This document shows positions 22,491-33,409 of a stretch of DNA of 64,000 nt, in pieces. Every line of letters begins with the position of its first letter. Position 1 is the first letter of the stretch. Origin of the DNA: Cocos nucifera (Eukaryota > Streptophyta > Magnoliopsida > Arecales > Arecaceae); contig QRFJ01004840.1 in NCBI GenBank assembly GCA_006176705.1, positions 1-64,000 of the forward strand. Reading direction: 5' to 3'. The notes under the pieces are model-generated. The model was not told the origin of the DNA. It made no database searches and saw only the letters and a program-made list of their open reading frames with translations. A program made the translations under genes and the position numbers.

Positions 22491-24327
22491 TATAAATAAT
22501 TTAGATCTAATTTTAATTTAATTTTAATTTAATAATTAAATAATTTTAGATGTTACATGATATGTGATTAGTTCTAAAATTAAAAAAATTAAAAATTAAA
22601 TAATTTAGATCTAAGTTATATAAGATGCATGACTAGTTGTAGAATAGAATAGTTCTATGTATAGTCTTGCATGATCATAATTAATTTGATTAAGTTATAA
22701 TTTTAAGATTAATTTATTTATTATTTTTTAATATTATAAATATTATAATAAGATCTAAAAAATAAAAAATAAAATTATTTAATTTTTATTCATATGTGAT
22801 ATGATGAATGCATGTTTAGACTAGTTGTAGAATAGTTCTACATAATTATCTAGAATAAAATTTATTTTGATATGATTAATTTAAATTTAATTTTTTAGAT
22901 GATTATGAGATAATTTAGATCTGAAAATATGCATGATATGATACATGAGATGTATGCAAAATATGTTTATATTTAGATCAATTTTTATATATAAGATATA
23001 TGATGTAGATCTAACTAGTTTTATAGTTTTTATATTTTTGATTAAGGCATTCTCCTTAGCCATTCAGTCATAAGAATAAAGTAGGATTTAAATGCCCTCT
23101 TCTTCCATTCGATGAGGTATTCTTATGATGTGTAGGGATGCTGCACATTCATCCTTAATCAGAAACCCAAAAACTTAATTCCTGCAAAATCTTAGATCCT
23201 GAAATCCTAGGATTTTATTTACATATTTTGTTTGTGAATCCTAAACATAATTAAGAATTAAGATTATGAAATATTTTAAGTCTAAAAACTAAGAATTTTT
23301 ATATTTAAGACATATTCATAAAATTGGGTTTGGACTGGGTAGCTCAATTATGTCTAAGCGATTAATCAAATTGAATCAAGAGTTGGTCAGATGGGATCAA
23401 GAGTGCGTAAATTAACCAACCTAATAGGATTAAGTCTGGGTCAAGATCGAATCACATGAGTGATCGATCAAGCTAAGACCTAATTAGGCTCGGTTATTAG
23501 AGTCTGGAATGTAGGATAATTTGATTGGTTTTGGCATAATAATTTAGTGTCTAAGGTAAGTTTGGCAGATACGATCGATTGATTTTTAATTGGGAGCTAC
23601 TCGACTCGAATGCATTCTTACCGAGTTAATGGCATATCCCTTCCATTCGGTCTCACTTATCTGGCCATATTTGTTGGCTCAGTTCTGATCTGAGGATGGC
23701 CAATAATCTGAGCTAACCCATGCCACTAGGTTAGTCATAATTGTTATGACTATGTCAAGTCTAGTTTAATGAGACCTAAATCAAATCTTCCTAAGAAAAG
23801 ATTAAGTCTAAGGTCTTCCACCATTGTAGATGTGCGGGCCCTTCCTGGGGTTGATTGTTCTCGACTGGTTACAGTGGTTCAGTTGCACCGAAAAGATGCA
23901 ACCATGTCTATTAGGCATTGGATGCTACGGGCTGGAGGATGGATTGGGCTCAATATTTTGGATATGGTGAGAGACTCAATTAGGAAATCCAATCTATGCA
24001 AATGGTGGGTCTGACTTAACTAAGGAGTGGATCAATATTCTGGGTATGGTGAGATTCATGAATTAGAGACCAAGTTTGGGTGCACCATGATTAGAAAATC
24101 ATTGAACAAGAGTTGTTCACTCATTGGCTAACCCATCATCAATAACTGTTAGGTGAGGTGATGAGTCAGTTGGTGAGACCGCACCACCCACTAGAAATCA
24201 TTAATCATGGAAATTTTTGCATCTCTACAGTGGGAGTGTAGGGATTTGAGAAAATAGTGAAAGCTAATTTATTTAAAAATAAAATCTCTAAATAAATTGG
24301 CCAAGTCTTAATTACAATATCTAATTA
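22491..24327 (+). other. Untranslated leader of A2
   Basis: 1.84 kb, AT-rich. It holds an 81-codon open frame at 23769-24014 whose DNA is conserved in A1, A3 and A4. In A1 and A4 the frame is broken, and in A3 only the second half is open. I therefore treat the region as a leader with conserved sequence and not as a proven gene. Confidence 0.7.
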
Positions 24328-25239
24328 GAAACATTGACTCTCTACAGAAAAATATCTGCATCCAACCCACTAGCACGTATCCTGGACACCCATAGACTGA
24401 GTGGACCCATTTACAAGGATTGGCTCCAAAACTTCAAAATCATTTTGGGTTCTGAGAAGTTAACTCATGTATTGGACCAAGACCCCTCCACCTTACTAGC
24501 TCATCCATCCGCTAAATAGAGAGCGTCTCTTGATAACTAGATGAACGAAGATAACAAGGCCAGATATTACATGTTGGGCTCGATGTCTGATGAGATTCAG
24601 CACCAATATGAAGATATCAAGATTGCCCGTCAAATGCTGGCGCACCTATAAGAGATGTTTGGTGAATAGAGTTGTACAAGCCAAGTATCAAGTCACTAAA
24701 TGATCGTTTCAAGGCTAAAATGCATGATGGAAAAGTCAGTCCAAGATCATTGTCTGATGATGATCAAGAATTTGGAAGAGCTTGAGAAGCTCGATGTGAA
24801 GTTGGACCTGGATCTACAGAATGATATAATTCTGCAATTCTTGACTGATGCATATGGGCAGTTCATCATGAACTACCATATGCATAAACTTCAAAATTCT
24901 CTGGGTGAGCTTATGAACTTGCTGGTTACTATTGAGCTTTCTATGAATGGTTCTAAAGGCTTAGTGCCTGCTATGGAATGGACTTCTTGCAAGAGAATGT
25001 CTTTTGGAAAGAAAAAAAAGTTTGTGAAAAGGTAAAAGGTGGAGAAAGGAAAAAAGAAAAAGGCAGAGCTGAAGAAGAAGGCCGCTGACAAAGAAAAGTA
25101 TTTTCATTGCAACACTGATGGCCACTGAAAGTGGAACTGCTTTACTTACCTGGCCATCCTGAAGAATAAGAAGGCAGGTCCTTCTGAAGGTATGCTCATT
25201 ATTTACTCTAACCCTATGGTTTCTTCTGCATCCAGTTAG
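24328..25239 (+). pseudogene. gag of A2
   Basis: The reading starts KISASNPLARILDTHRLSGPIYKDW at about 24345. It then shows KLTHVLDQDPSTL, ARYYMLGSMSDEIQ, the SVQDHCLMMIKNLEELEKL block, NDIILQFLTDAYGQFIMNYHMHK, a Lys-rich tail and a zinc knuckle at about 25096-25140. The knuckle has Tyr for its first Cys and a stop (TGA) for the Trp after the His. Further stops at 24517, 24538 and 24648 sit at former Gln/Trp codons. A frameshift near 24676 splits the middle. Confidence 0.86.
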
Positions 25240-26150
25240 GTGCTTGACTCTGATTCTAGTGCTCATTTGTGAACCTTCATGCAGGGTCTTTAGGATAGCA
25301 GGAGGCTGAGGGATGGTGAGATTATCTTATGCATTAGAAATGGAGCAAAGGTTGCTGTTGTGGCCATGGGAATATACCCTCCCTCTTCGACTACCATCTG
25401 GTTTAGACTTAGTATTAAAAGATTGTTATTATGTGCCAACAGCAAGTAAAAATTTGATTTCTATTTCATGCTTAGCATTAGAAGGCTATGTAATTAGTTT
25501 TCTTAAGGACTATTCTAACATTCTTTATGAAAGAAATAAAATTGCAAGTAGTTTTCTTATTAATGGTCTTTACCAGTTACATATTGATGTATATATTTTT
25601 AATATCGAGTAAAATATGAATGCCATAAAACCAAAAGAACTTAGGGATAGTCCAAATGATAGGTATTTATGGCACCTAAGACTAGGTCATATAGTAGAAG
25701 ATAGGGTTAACAAATTGGAGAAAATCAGGCTATTGAGTCTGCTGACTTTCGAGTCATATCCAATTTGTGAATCTTGTCTTCATGGCAAAATGACTAAGCT
25801 TCCTTTTGTAGGACATGGGGAAAGGGCCATGGATCTTCTTGCCCTAGTACATACTAATGTGTGCAACCCATTTGATGTGCCGGCTAGAGGCAACTTTATC
25901 TACTTCATAACCTTTATCGATGATTTATCTCGGTATGGATATGTGTATCTTATGAGACACAAGTATGAAGCTTTTAAAAAGTTTAAAAAATTCAGACATG
26001 AAGTCAAAAAGCAAACTAAAAAATCCATTAAGGTTCTTCGATCAGATCGAGGAGGTGAATACCTTAGTCAAAAATTTCTGGAACTATCTTAAGGAAAATG
26101 GCATAGTCTCTCAATGGACTCCACCGTGGAACACCTCAACTCAATGAAAT
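25240..26150 (+). pseudogene. Protease and integrase (N-terminal half) of A2
   Basis: The protease motif is VLDSDSSAH (aspartate codon at 25246): D-S-D in place of D-S-G. After the linker, 25616-26092 is one open frame with the integrase zinc-binding region (YLWHLRLGHIVEDRV, CESCLHGKMTK) and the start of the DDE core. In the core the first Asp of HTDVC-type sequence is Asn (HTNVCNPFD), and the second Asp is kept in VLRSDRGGEYLSQ. The glutamate part falls in the scrambled region 26150-26600. As it stands the integrase lacks one acidic residue. Confidence 0.85.
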
Positions 26151-26600
26151 TTTAGAATGAAAGAATGACCCTATTAGAGTTTCGGAACAGATTTTCTTTG
26201 GGGAACTATTAATTGCAGACCCTATTAGATATGGTCCGATCCATTTGGGGTTGTTGATCAAAAGACAACAAGCAGACAAGAGCTTCACAAACCGATTTAT
26301 AGGATTCCTAAAGTGTCTGATTTTCTTTGGATTTGGCATGCCACTTTTTTTGAAAAATAATTTATAGTGGCGGCATTGGAAAGTGTCAAGCTCGAGGAGA
26401 AAGTCTCTAAGAGCAACGAGCTAAATATGGAACCAAACTTACTACAAGCACTACCTCCTCCATCTCGTAGAGAAAAGGATTTTCCATCCCCCTGAGGGAT
26501 ACTTACTATTTTAGAGGAAGTAGAGAAAAATTCCCGTAGGTCTGGGTTCATGGAGATATCCCAAAACTATGATGAGGCATATGAGATTCTAAGAAATGGT
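26150..26600 (+). other. Scrambled integrase C-terminal segment of A2
   Basis: Short blocks that are collinear at 9490-10120 in A1 occur here out of order and some twice: the ACCCTATTAG block appears at about 26168 and 26219, and ATTTTCTTTGG at about 26191 and 26323. The rest of the stretch (26340-26600) follows A1 closely but with many 2-8 base deletions. This looks like a patched consensus in the assembly, though local rearrangement is possible. Confidence 0.7.
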
Positions 26601-28120
26601 TAGAGGCAATGAAGTCAGAAATTGACTCGATGCACTCAAACCAAGTATGGATCTTGGTAGATCCACCAGAAGGTATAGTACCTATTGGGTGTAAATGGAT
26701 CTATAAGAGAAAGATTGATGTAGATGAAAATATAGAGATATTCAAAGCTAGATTAGTGGCAAAAGCGTATAGTCAATGCGAAGGCATTGATTATTAGGAT
26801 ACCTTTTTGCCAGTAGCTATGTTAAAATTCATCTACATATTGCTTGCTATTGCAGCCTATTTTGATTATGAAATATGGCAAATGGACGTAAAAACAATAT
26901 TCTTAAATGGATACCTTAAGAAAGATATCTATATGGAACAACCGCTAGGTTTCACATCCAGTGATGCTGATCATAAGGTATGCAAGCTGCAAAGATCCAT
27001 ATATGGACTTAAGCAAGCATCTCGAAGCTGGAATACTCATTTTAATGATGTGATCAAATTGTTTGATTTCATCAAGAACAAGGAGGAACCATGTATCTTC
27101 AAAAAGATCAGTGGGATTGCTATTGTCTTCCTCTTATTGTACGTGGATGATATCCTTCTTATTGGAAATGATATTCCCATATTGACCATAGTTAAAATAT
27201 GGTTATCCAAGAAATTCTCCATGAAAGACCTAGGAGAAGCATCCTTTATTCTAGAAATTAAGGTCTATAGAGATAGATCAAATAGGATGCTAGGACTTTC
27301 ACAGAAGATATATATAGAGGAAGTGCTAAAGAGGTTTAGCATGGAAAACTCTAAGAGGGGATTAGTATGCTTCAGACATGGCATTCATCTCTCTAAGAAG
27401 ATGTGCCCTAGTATACCTGGGGAGATAGAATGCATGAGCAAAATTTCTTATGCTTTAGCAATACGGAGCCTCATGTATGCCATATTATGTACACATCCTG
27501 ATATAGCCCATGTTGTGAGTGTCACGAGCAGATATTAGTCAAATTCAGGTGAAGAACACTGGACTTCTGTGAAATATATTCTTAAGTACTTGAGAAGAAC
27601 TAAGGATATGTTGTTACTTTTTGGTAATGGAGAACTCCAAGTCCAGGGGTATACTGACTGAAATTTTATGTTCGATGCAGATGATCAAAAGTTGACATCT
27701 GGAACTTTATTTTTGTGTAATGGTGGTGCTGTCAGTTGAAAGAGTTTCAAGCAAATAATGATAGCAGATTCCACCATGAAAGCAGAGTACATCGCTGCAT
27801 CAAAAACTGCAAAGGAGGCATTCTTGTACAAGAAGTTTACCGTAGAGATTGGAGTGATGCCATCAGATGCCATTCTTCTATACTACGACAACAATGGCAC
27901 CATAGCCCTTGCTAAGAAGTCGAGGTCTCACCAAAAATTCAAGCACATTAAGTGGTGATACCACCTCATCTGCGATTACCTCGAGAAAGATTACGTCAAC
28001 ATCAAGAGAGTCAACTCTGCAGACAATGCAACAGACCTACTTACAAAGCCATTGGACCAGCAGAAGATCAAAGCCCACCTTGAGAAGAAGGAACTTAGAA
28101 TTATAGCCAATTGACTTTAG
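26601..28120 (+). pseudogene. Reverse transcriptase and RNase H of A2
   Basis: RT begins at about 26609 (SNQVWILVDPPEGIVPIGCKW). The long open stretch 26807-27538 holds the palm domain with QMDVKTIFLNGYL and an intact YVDD at 27140-27151, then the thumb and connection to SLMYAILCTHPDIAH. RNase H follows with stops near 27536 and 27658; the IADSTMKAEYIAAS block is at about 27758-27800 and YYDNNGTIALAK at about 27881-27916. It ends near 28110. Among the copies this RT is one of the least damaged, but a stop near 26796 separates fingers from palm. Confidence 0.87.
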
Positions 28121-28134
28121 GTCAAGTGGAAGTT

Positions 28135-28495
28135 TGTTAGATATGTGTGCCCTAGAAGCCAGAATTGGCTGACACTTGTTATACACTTCTAAGGGCAAAA
28201 TTATAATTTTAACTATAAATAATAAAATAAATTATTTTCTATCATAATGTGTATTTAGTGTCTATGATACATCCCTTGAGTTAATGGCAATGATAATTCT
28301 TATTTTCAAGAGTTGAAAATTTAAGACATGAATTTTCATTATTAACTCATAAAATGCTTCTGACCGTAGGATCATCATGAGGATGGTAATTGATCCGAAA
28401 GGTTGGTGTACAATCATTTTTTTTAGTAGATGAGTCTTGAGTCTATAGTGTAGAGACACCGGATAGTATAACAATCACTGAGCGAGCAGTCATGA
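28135..28495 (+). repeat. 3' LTR of A2, first part
   Basis: It starts TGTTAGATATGTGTGCCCTA after the mutated purine tract AAGTGGAAG and runs collinear with the other LTRs for about 320 bp. The last ~40 bp before element B are missing several short pieces found in all other copies (the ACTCGTTAG... and CACCTCGAG blocks). It continues at 32318. Confidence 0.87.
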
Positions 28496-28500
28496 AATAC

Positions 28501-28866
28501 TGATAAGTGGTAAAAATATACTAATAAAAGTATTAAATTATAAAATAAATTAATCTATTTTATTAGAAATTGATACTTTTATTAATCTTATGTAGGAAAG
28601 AAGGCCACCAATGTGAAGATCTTATTTTTTCTGGTTCTGATGAAAAAAATTTCAGGCAAAACGGACTTCAAACGAGCCCAGAATCGAATTTCAAAAAAAA
28701 AAAAAAAAAAATCGCAGACGCAACGCTGACGTCAGGATGACGTCAGCATTTTTCGCGGCGCACGGTGGACCATCTGAAGGGTAATTTCAGGAATTTCATA
28801 GCATAAAGAGCGCGCTGATTGGTTGAAGAATGCGGCGGTCCATGCAACACCGGGCTCGCGCATGGT
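28501..28866 (+). repeat. 5' LTR of B (cut by gap)
   Basis: 366 bp visible, matching 30486-30850. The first ~190 bp differ at very few positions; the part after the A-tract differs more (about 20 changes, many of them CpG to TpG/CpA), which fits methylation-driven decay. Confidence 0.8.
28725..28747 (+). promoter_or_regulatory. Double TGACGTCA palindrome in B 5' LTR
   Basis: GCTGACGTCA, spacer GGA, TGACGTCAGC: a perfect dyad of 10-base arms, each arm holding the palindromic bZIP site TGACGTCA. The 3' LTR copy (30709-30731) has one arm changed to TGACATCA. TGACG/ACGT-core sites are bound by plant TGA-type bZIP factors; use by this LTR is inference. Confidence 0.6.
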
Positions 28867-29866
28867 NNNNNNNNNNNNNNNNNNNNNNNNNNNNNNNNNN
28901 NNNNNNNNNNNNNNNNNNNNNNNNNNNNNNNNNNNNNNNNNNNNNNNNNNNNNNNNNNNNNNNNNNNNNNNNNNNNNNNNNNNNNNNNNNNNNNNNNNNN
29001 NNNNNNNNNNNNNNNNNNNNNNNNNNNNNNNNNNNNNNNNNNNNNNNNNNNNNNNNNNNNNNNNNNNNNNNNNNNNNNNNNNNNNNNNNNNNNNNNNNNN
29101 NNNNNNNNNNNNNNNNNNNNNNNNNNNNNNNNNNNNNNNNNNNNNNNNNNNNNNNNNNNNNNNNNNNNNNNNNNNNNNNNNNNNNNNNNNNNNNNNNNNN
29201 NNNNNNNNNNNNNNNNNNNNNNNNNNNNNNNNNNNNNNNNNNNNNNNNNNNNNNNNNNNNNNNNNNNNNNNNNNNNNNNNNNNNNNNNNNNNNNNNNNNN
29301 NNNNNNNNNNNNNNNNNNNNNNNNNNNNNNNNNNNNNNNNNNNNNNNNNNNNNNNNNNNNNNNNNNNNNNNNNNNNNNNNNNNNNNNNNNNNNNNNNNNN
29401 NNNNNNNNNNNNNNNNNNNNNNNNNNNNNNNNNNNNNNNNNNNNNNNNNNNNNNNNNNNNNNNNNNNNNNNNNNNNNNNNNNNNNNNNNNNNNNNNNNNN
29501 NNNNNNNNNNNNNNNNNNNNNNNNNNNNNNNNNNNNNNNNNNNNNNNNNNNNNNNNNNNNNNNNNNNNNNNNNNNNNNNNNNNNNNNNNNNNNNNNNNNN
29601 NNNNNNNNNNNNNNNNNNNNNNNNNNNNNNNNNNNNNNNNNNNNNNNNNNNNNNNNNNNNNNNNNNNNNNNNNNNNNNNNNNNNNNNNNNNNNNNNNNNN
29701 NNNNNNNNNNNNNNNNNNNNNNNNNNNNNNNNNNNNNNNNNNNNNNNNNNNNNNNNNNNNNNNNNNNNNNNNNNNNNNNNNNNNNNNNNNNNNNNNNNNN
29801 NNNNNNNNNNNNNNNNNNNNNNNNNNNNNNNNNNNNNNNNNNNNNNNNNNNNNNNNNNNNNNNNNN
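28867..29866. other. Assembly gap, exactly 1000 N
   Basis: A run of 1000 N, a conventional placeholder; the true size is unknown. It removes the rest of B's 5' LTR (about 1.47 kb by comparison with the 3' LTR) and most of B's internal region, so more than 1 kb is certainly missing. Reading frames spanning it are meaningless. Confidence 0.98.
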
Positions 29867-30106
29867 GGTATTGATTATAAGGCCAACTGAGGATTCAATT
29901 ATCACTAAAAATTGGATAATTAATATACATTCTAATAAAAGAAACTTGAATTTAAGGAAAGAGCTACCTGCCTATAAATAAAGTGCAAAAGACAGAGTAT
30001 ATGTGGATTGCCCAAAGCCTAGTAACTGGGTCTCTGCACCTAGGTCAAGTATGAAAATTCACGTAAAATGGTGAAGGAAAGGCCAGGATGCTCAGCACAG
30101 TAAAAA

Positions 30107-30139
<33 letters not shown>

Positions 30140-30485
30140 GCAGTGTGAAAGCTACCTTAATTCATGAGTATAAAATTGAGAATGTATAGAAAATTGACCA
30201 AAATAGGTGATAAGAGAGGATACTTTTGTTCTTTTAATTTAATACTGAAATGCTAAAGTTAGTCATCACGAACACAAGTGCTATAGATCTTTGATGTACT
30301 CTAAGAAAGTTTTTAATTGTATTGACTGAAAAATTTGCTTCTGAAGCTCAATGCTTAGTTAGCAGTATTTTCTAAACTTTTTGACCTTTAATCCTAGATT
30401 TTATCTTTGTGATGGATAATCTTATTGAAACATGGTATTAAATAAAACATTGCTAAGGGACTAGCAATGACTAAGTTGGGGGGTG
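29867..30485 (+). other. Remaining internal sequence of B
   Basis: 619 bp, AT-rich, with an A-tract and AAAAG repeats (about 30099-30140). No protein domain is visible. It ends in GACTAAGTTGGGGGGTG, the polypurine tract for the 3' LTR. Confidence 0.6.
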
Positions 30486-32317
30486 TGATAAGTGGTAAAA
30501 ATATACTAATAAAAGTATTAAATTATAAAATAAATTAATCTATTTTATTAGAAATTGATACTTTTATTAATCTTATGTAGGAAAGAAGGCCACCAATGTG
30601 AAGATCTTATTTTTTTGGTTCTGATGAAAAAAATTTCAGGCAAAACGGACTTCAAACGAGCCCAGAATTGAATTTCAAAAAAAAAAAAAAAAAAACCGCC
30701 GATGCAACGCTGACATCAGGATGACGTCAGCATTTTTCGTGGCGCACGGTGGACAAATCGAAGGGTATTTTAGGAATTTCACAGTAAGAGGCGTGCTCTG
30801 ATTGGCTGAAGAACGTGGTGGCCTACGCAACACCGGGCTCGCGCACGGTCCATGGAGGGCAATTTGGGAATTCTGGCTGATCCAACGGGCGGTTTTCACT
30901 GAAGCTTGATCGGATGGCCGAAAAGAAGGCGCTGATGGACGGCATCCGCAGCTCCCGATCGAGATCCAATGGCTGAGATTCATCCTGACGTTAAGTAATA
31001 GATCATAAGGCTTCTTTCAATGTGATCGGATAGCCCAGATTTGATCCAACTGTTAATCCAACGGTTGATATTAAATCTGACTTGATTTGGGTTATTTTAA
31101 GGGGTTTTTGAGTGGTTTTTGGACCGTTTGATCAACATCTAACGGCCAGAATTATACAGATCCTAATTTGAGTTATTTTGAGAGTCTAAAATCTAATTTT
31201 TGATGGATTTTGAGAAAAATCAAACTCTTATTCTATAAAAACCTAGTGTTATCGTGAAAAATAAAAAAAAAAATAGAGAGAAAAAAAAGAGAGATAGAGA
31301 AAGAGAGAGAGGGAGAAAAAAAAGAGAGACAGAGAAAGAGAGAGAGGGAGAAAAAGAGAGAGAGAGAAAGAGAGAGAAGAGAGGTAGAAAGAGAAGAGTA
31401 ATTTATGAGAAATAAAAAAAAGATTTTTGATTTATTTTCGACAATCAAGACATCGATCAAGGAGCATCTTCTTCTTCACCAAGTTCTCCACATCAAGAGC
31501 AGCAGACAATCAATTTCAGCAATCAAATAGTCTAATTTCTCTATGCTTTTTATTTTATTTGCTATTTTTTTTGAACTTGTTATTATGAACTAAATTTTCT
31601 TTTACTAAGGCTAAGGTGTAGCCACTCTTTTGATGCAATATTCAGTATGATTTATTTTTAAATTTTATTCATGAGGAGTATATAAATCTGATCTTAATGC
31701 TTTTAGATTACTGGCCATCTTCTAATTGATCTGATGAACATAGATGTTACGGACCAAGTACATCTATGTTAATGCTTCTTGATTATATACCTTGTATTAT
31801 GAATCAAATTAGAATTCATATGCATGCAGGAATTTTAGTGCGCTTTGGACGCAGCGTATTTTAATTAGAGGGTTTCACAAAACCTAATGCATTAATATTT
31901 ATTTAAATTACACCTGGACCAAAGGATAATTAATAAATATTAATAGTTTTGCTATGCCTGGACCAAAGGATAGTGAATAAATTAGGAGACTCCACCGTCA
32001 CATGAAATAAAATTAATCTAAAAATCTGAATATTGTATTGACTGAGTTGGTGAACCGATTGCCTTAGTAATCCATTGCTCTTGAGTTTAAAACCCTAATA
32101 ATTTACACTCTCTCTATTTTTTTAAAAAAAATTAATTAATTATTTATTTTATTTTATTCTTTAATTTCTTATTCTCATAAATCAATCTTTTAAATAAAGC
32201 ATAGGAAAGAGCTTTTTAGTACTTATTTTTCAATCCTTTAGGGATGATACTCTACTCATTCACTTTATTACTTGATCGACTGGTGCACTTGCCATAGCTA
32301 TAAATTAGCACGCATCA
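30486..32317 (+). repeat. 3' LTR of B
   Basis: 1832 bp, complete. Features seen: an A-tract near 30677-30696, the bZIP-type dyad at 30709-30731, a candidate TATA (CTATAAAAAC at 31233-31242), a GA-rich run just after it, then an AT-rich 3' part with a repeated 'CTGGACCAAAGGATAAT' phrase (about 31914 and 31957). It ends TAGCACGCATCA. Confidence 0.78.
31258..31395 (+). repeat. GA-rich microsatellite in B LTR
   Basis: An almost pure purine strand of AGAGAG and AAAAA runs, about 20 bp downstream of the candidate TATA box, so in the transcribed leader. The minus strand reads as a Ser/Leu/Phe-rich peptide, which is an artefact. Confidence 0.85.
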
Positions 32318-33236
32318 TCTACCTTCTCATCGATGACTGGCTCAAAGCTATAGTGGTGTGTTTGGTTCTTTGACCTAAGGTGTTATAGTTTGACTACACC
32401 ATGACTCGATCTCCTAGCCATCCAAAATTCTGAGGTATTTATTGGTTATAGCATGTTCGTTGTAGGAATTAGATTGCACCAAGAGGGAATCTATCTACCT
32501 CGGTAGATGAGGAGCAGCTCTATGATGATCAAAAGAATCAAGTCCATAAGCTCATGGCCATGGCAAAGTGATATAATAGAAAGAGTTTCTATTAAGGTTT
32601 TCACATTAGATTTGAATCGAATGATTAATTCATATGATGGAAATTAGGGTTTGACGAGTTCACCATAACCCTAAATCGATCGAGGCTCAAGAAAGAAGAA
32701 CTTAATCACACATGTAACTGTACCGCGAGGTTCATTTTTAGTTCTGATAGATTGCCACCGTATACTGCTAGGTGTCACTAGTTAATTTTAGGAGCAATTA
32801 GAATGATTTGCATGATCGATCATTCTAGTTGTTTGAATCAAAAAAATTCTGATCCATCGAAAGATATTTCGATGATGCCGATGATAGAGATCGTGACATA
32901 TCTCATTACCATACAGAATTGAATCTAACTAGATCACACAAATAAGAATTTAGATCTGGATAACATCAATTGGACTAACTCAGCTTAATTGATTTGAATT
33001 AGAATCAAATAGGTTCAAGGAAATCATGCTAGCTCACGATTGAGCCTAATGTTCTCCTTCAACAATCATTAAATGCTGTCTCAACTGAGCAAAATGAGTT
33101 TGGGCTCACTCAGGTATCTTTACTTGGTCTGACTGGAGCTTGTCCAGGTCATAAAAGGATTGTCTTAATTTATGAGATAAATTTGAGACAATACCTACCT
33201 TTTTCCATCATCTGCTAATTCTTGTCTTTTGACTTT

Positions 33237-33251
33237 GGTCAAACGTTGACC
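33237..33251 (+). promoter_or_regulatory. W-box-type inverted pair in the Angela LTR
   Basis: GGTCAA, ACG, TTGACC, followed by CTTTGAC: two opposed TTGACC cores plus a further TTTGAC. The same place in A3 3' LTR (about 55278-55292) is identical; A3 5', A2 5', A1 3' and A4 copies have one or two changes. TTGAC[C/T] is the WRKY factor core. A role in induction of the element is inference. Confidence 0.55.
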
Positions 33252-33338
33252 TTTGACACTTAGACATCTGCTCATGTGTCATGGACCCATAGGAGAGTAG
33301 ATGGGGGTTTATCCCCCTACTAGAAAGAGGAAAGATAG

Positions 33339-33409
33339 GGGTGCATGCCTAGGGAGGCGTGCGCCTAAGGATAATGATGCCTGGAGTCCCATACAGATGG
33401 GACTCCAGG
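33339..33409 (+). repeat. Two adjacent inverted repeats in the Angela LTR
   Basis: The second is perfect here: CCTGGAGTCCCAT, loop ACAG, ATGGGACTCCAGG (33380-33409). The first (33339-33366) is the imperfect form of a stem that is perfect in A3 5' LTR (36887-36914: GGGTGCATGCCT, loop AGGG, AGGCATGCACCC). Both pairs are recognisable in all LTRs of the family here except the A0 and A2 5' copies, which lost part of them. They sit about 200-250 bp upstream of the TATA box. Confidence 0.75.

Larger units (their letters stand above)
28501..32317 (+). mobile_element. B: LTR retrotransposon inserted in the 3' LTR of A2
   Basis: Two direct repeats begin TGATAAGTGGTAAAAATATAC at 28501 and 30486. The second is preceded by a purine tract (AAGTTGGGGGGTG) and ends GCATCA at 32317, so the ends form TGAT/ATCA. 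Flanks are AATAC (28496-28500) and TCTAC (32318-32322), agreeing in 3 of 5 bases next to a poorly assembled edge. The internal part is mostly replaced by a 1000-N gap, so gag/pol and family cannot be judged. Probably LTR class, perhaps Ty3/gypsy from the G-rich purine tract. Confidence 0.75.

Noticed and set aside
28796..29981. Very long reading frames (351-383 codons) on both strands
   Set aside because: They consist almost entirely of the N gap; only short real ends exist.
30675..30983. Minus-strand frame in B 3' LTR
   Set aside because: It runs through the A-tract and the promoter region and has no domain; the 5' LTR copy carries many changes.
31233..31460. Leu/Ser/Phe-rich minus-strand frame
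   Set aside because: It is the complement of the GA microsatellite.
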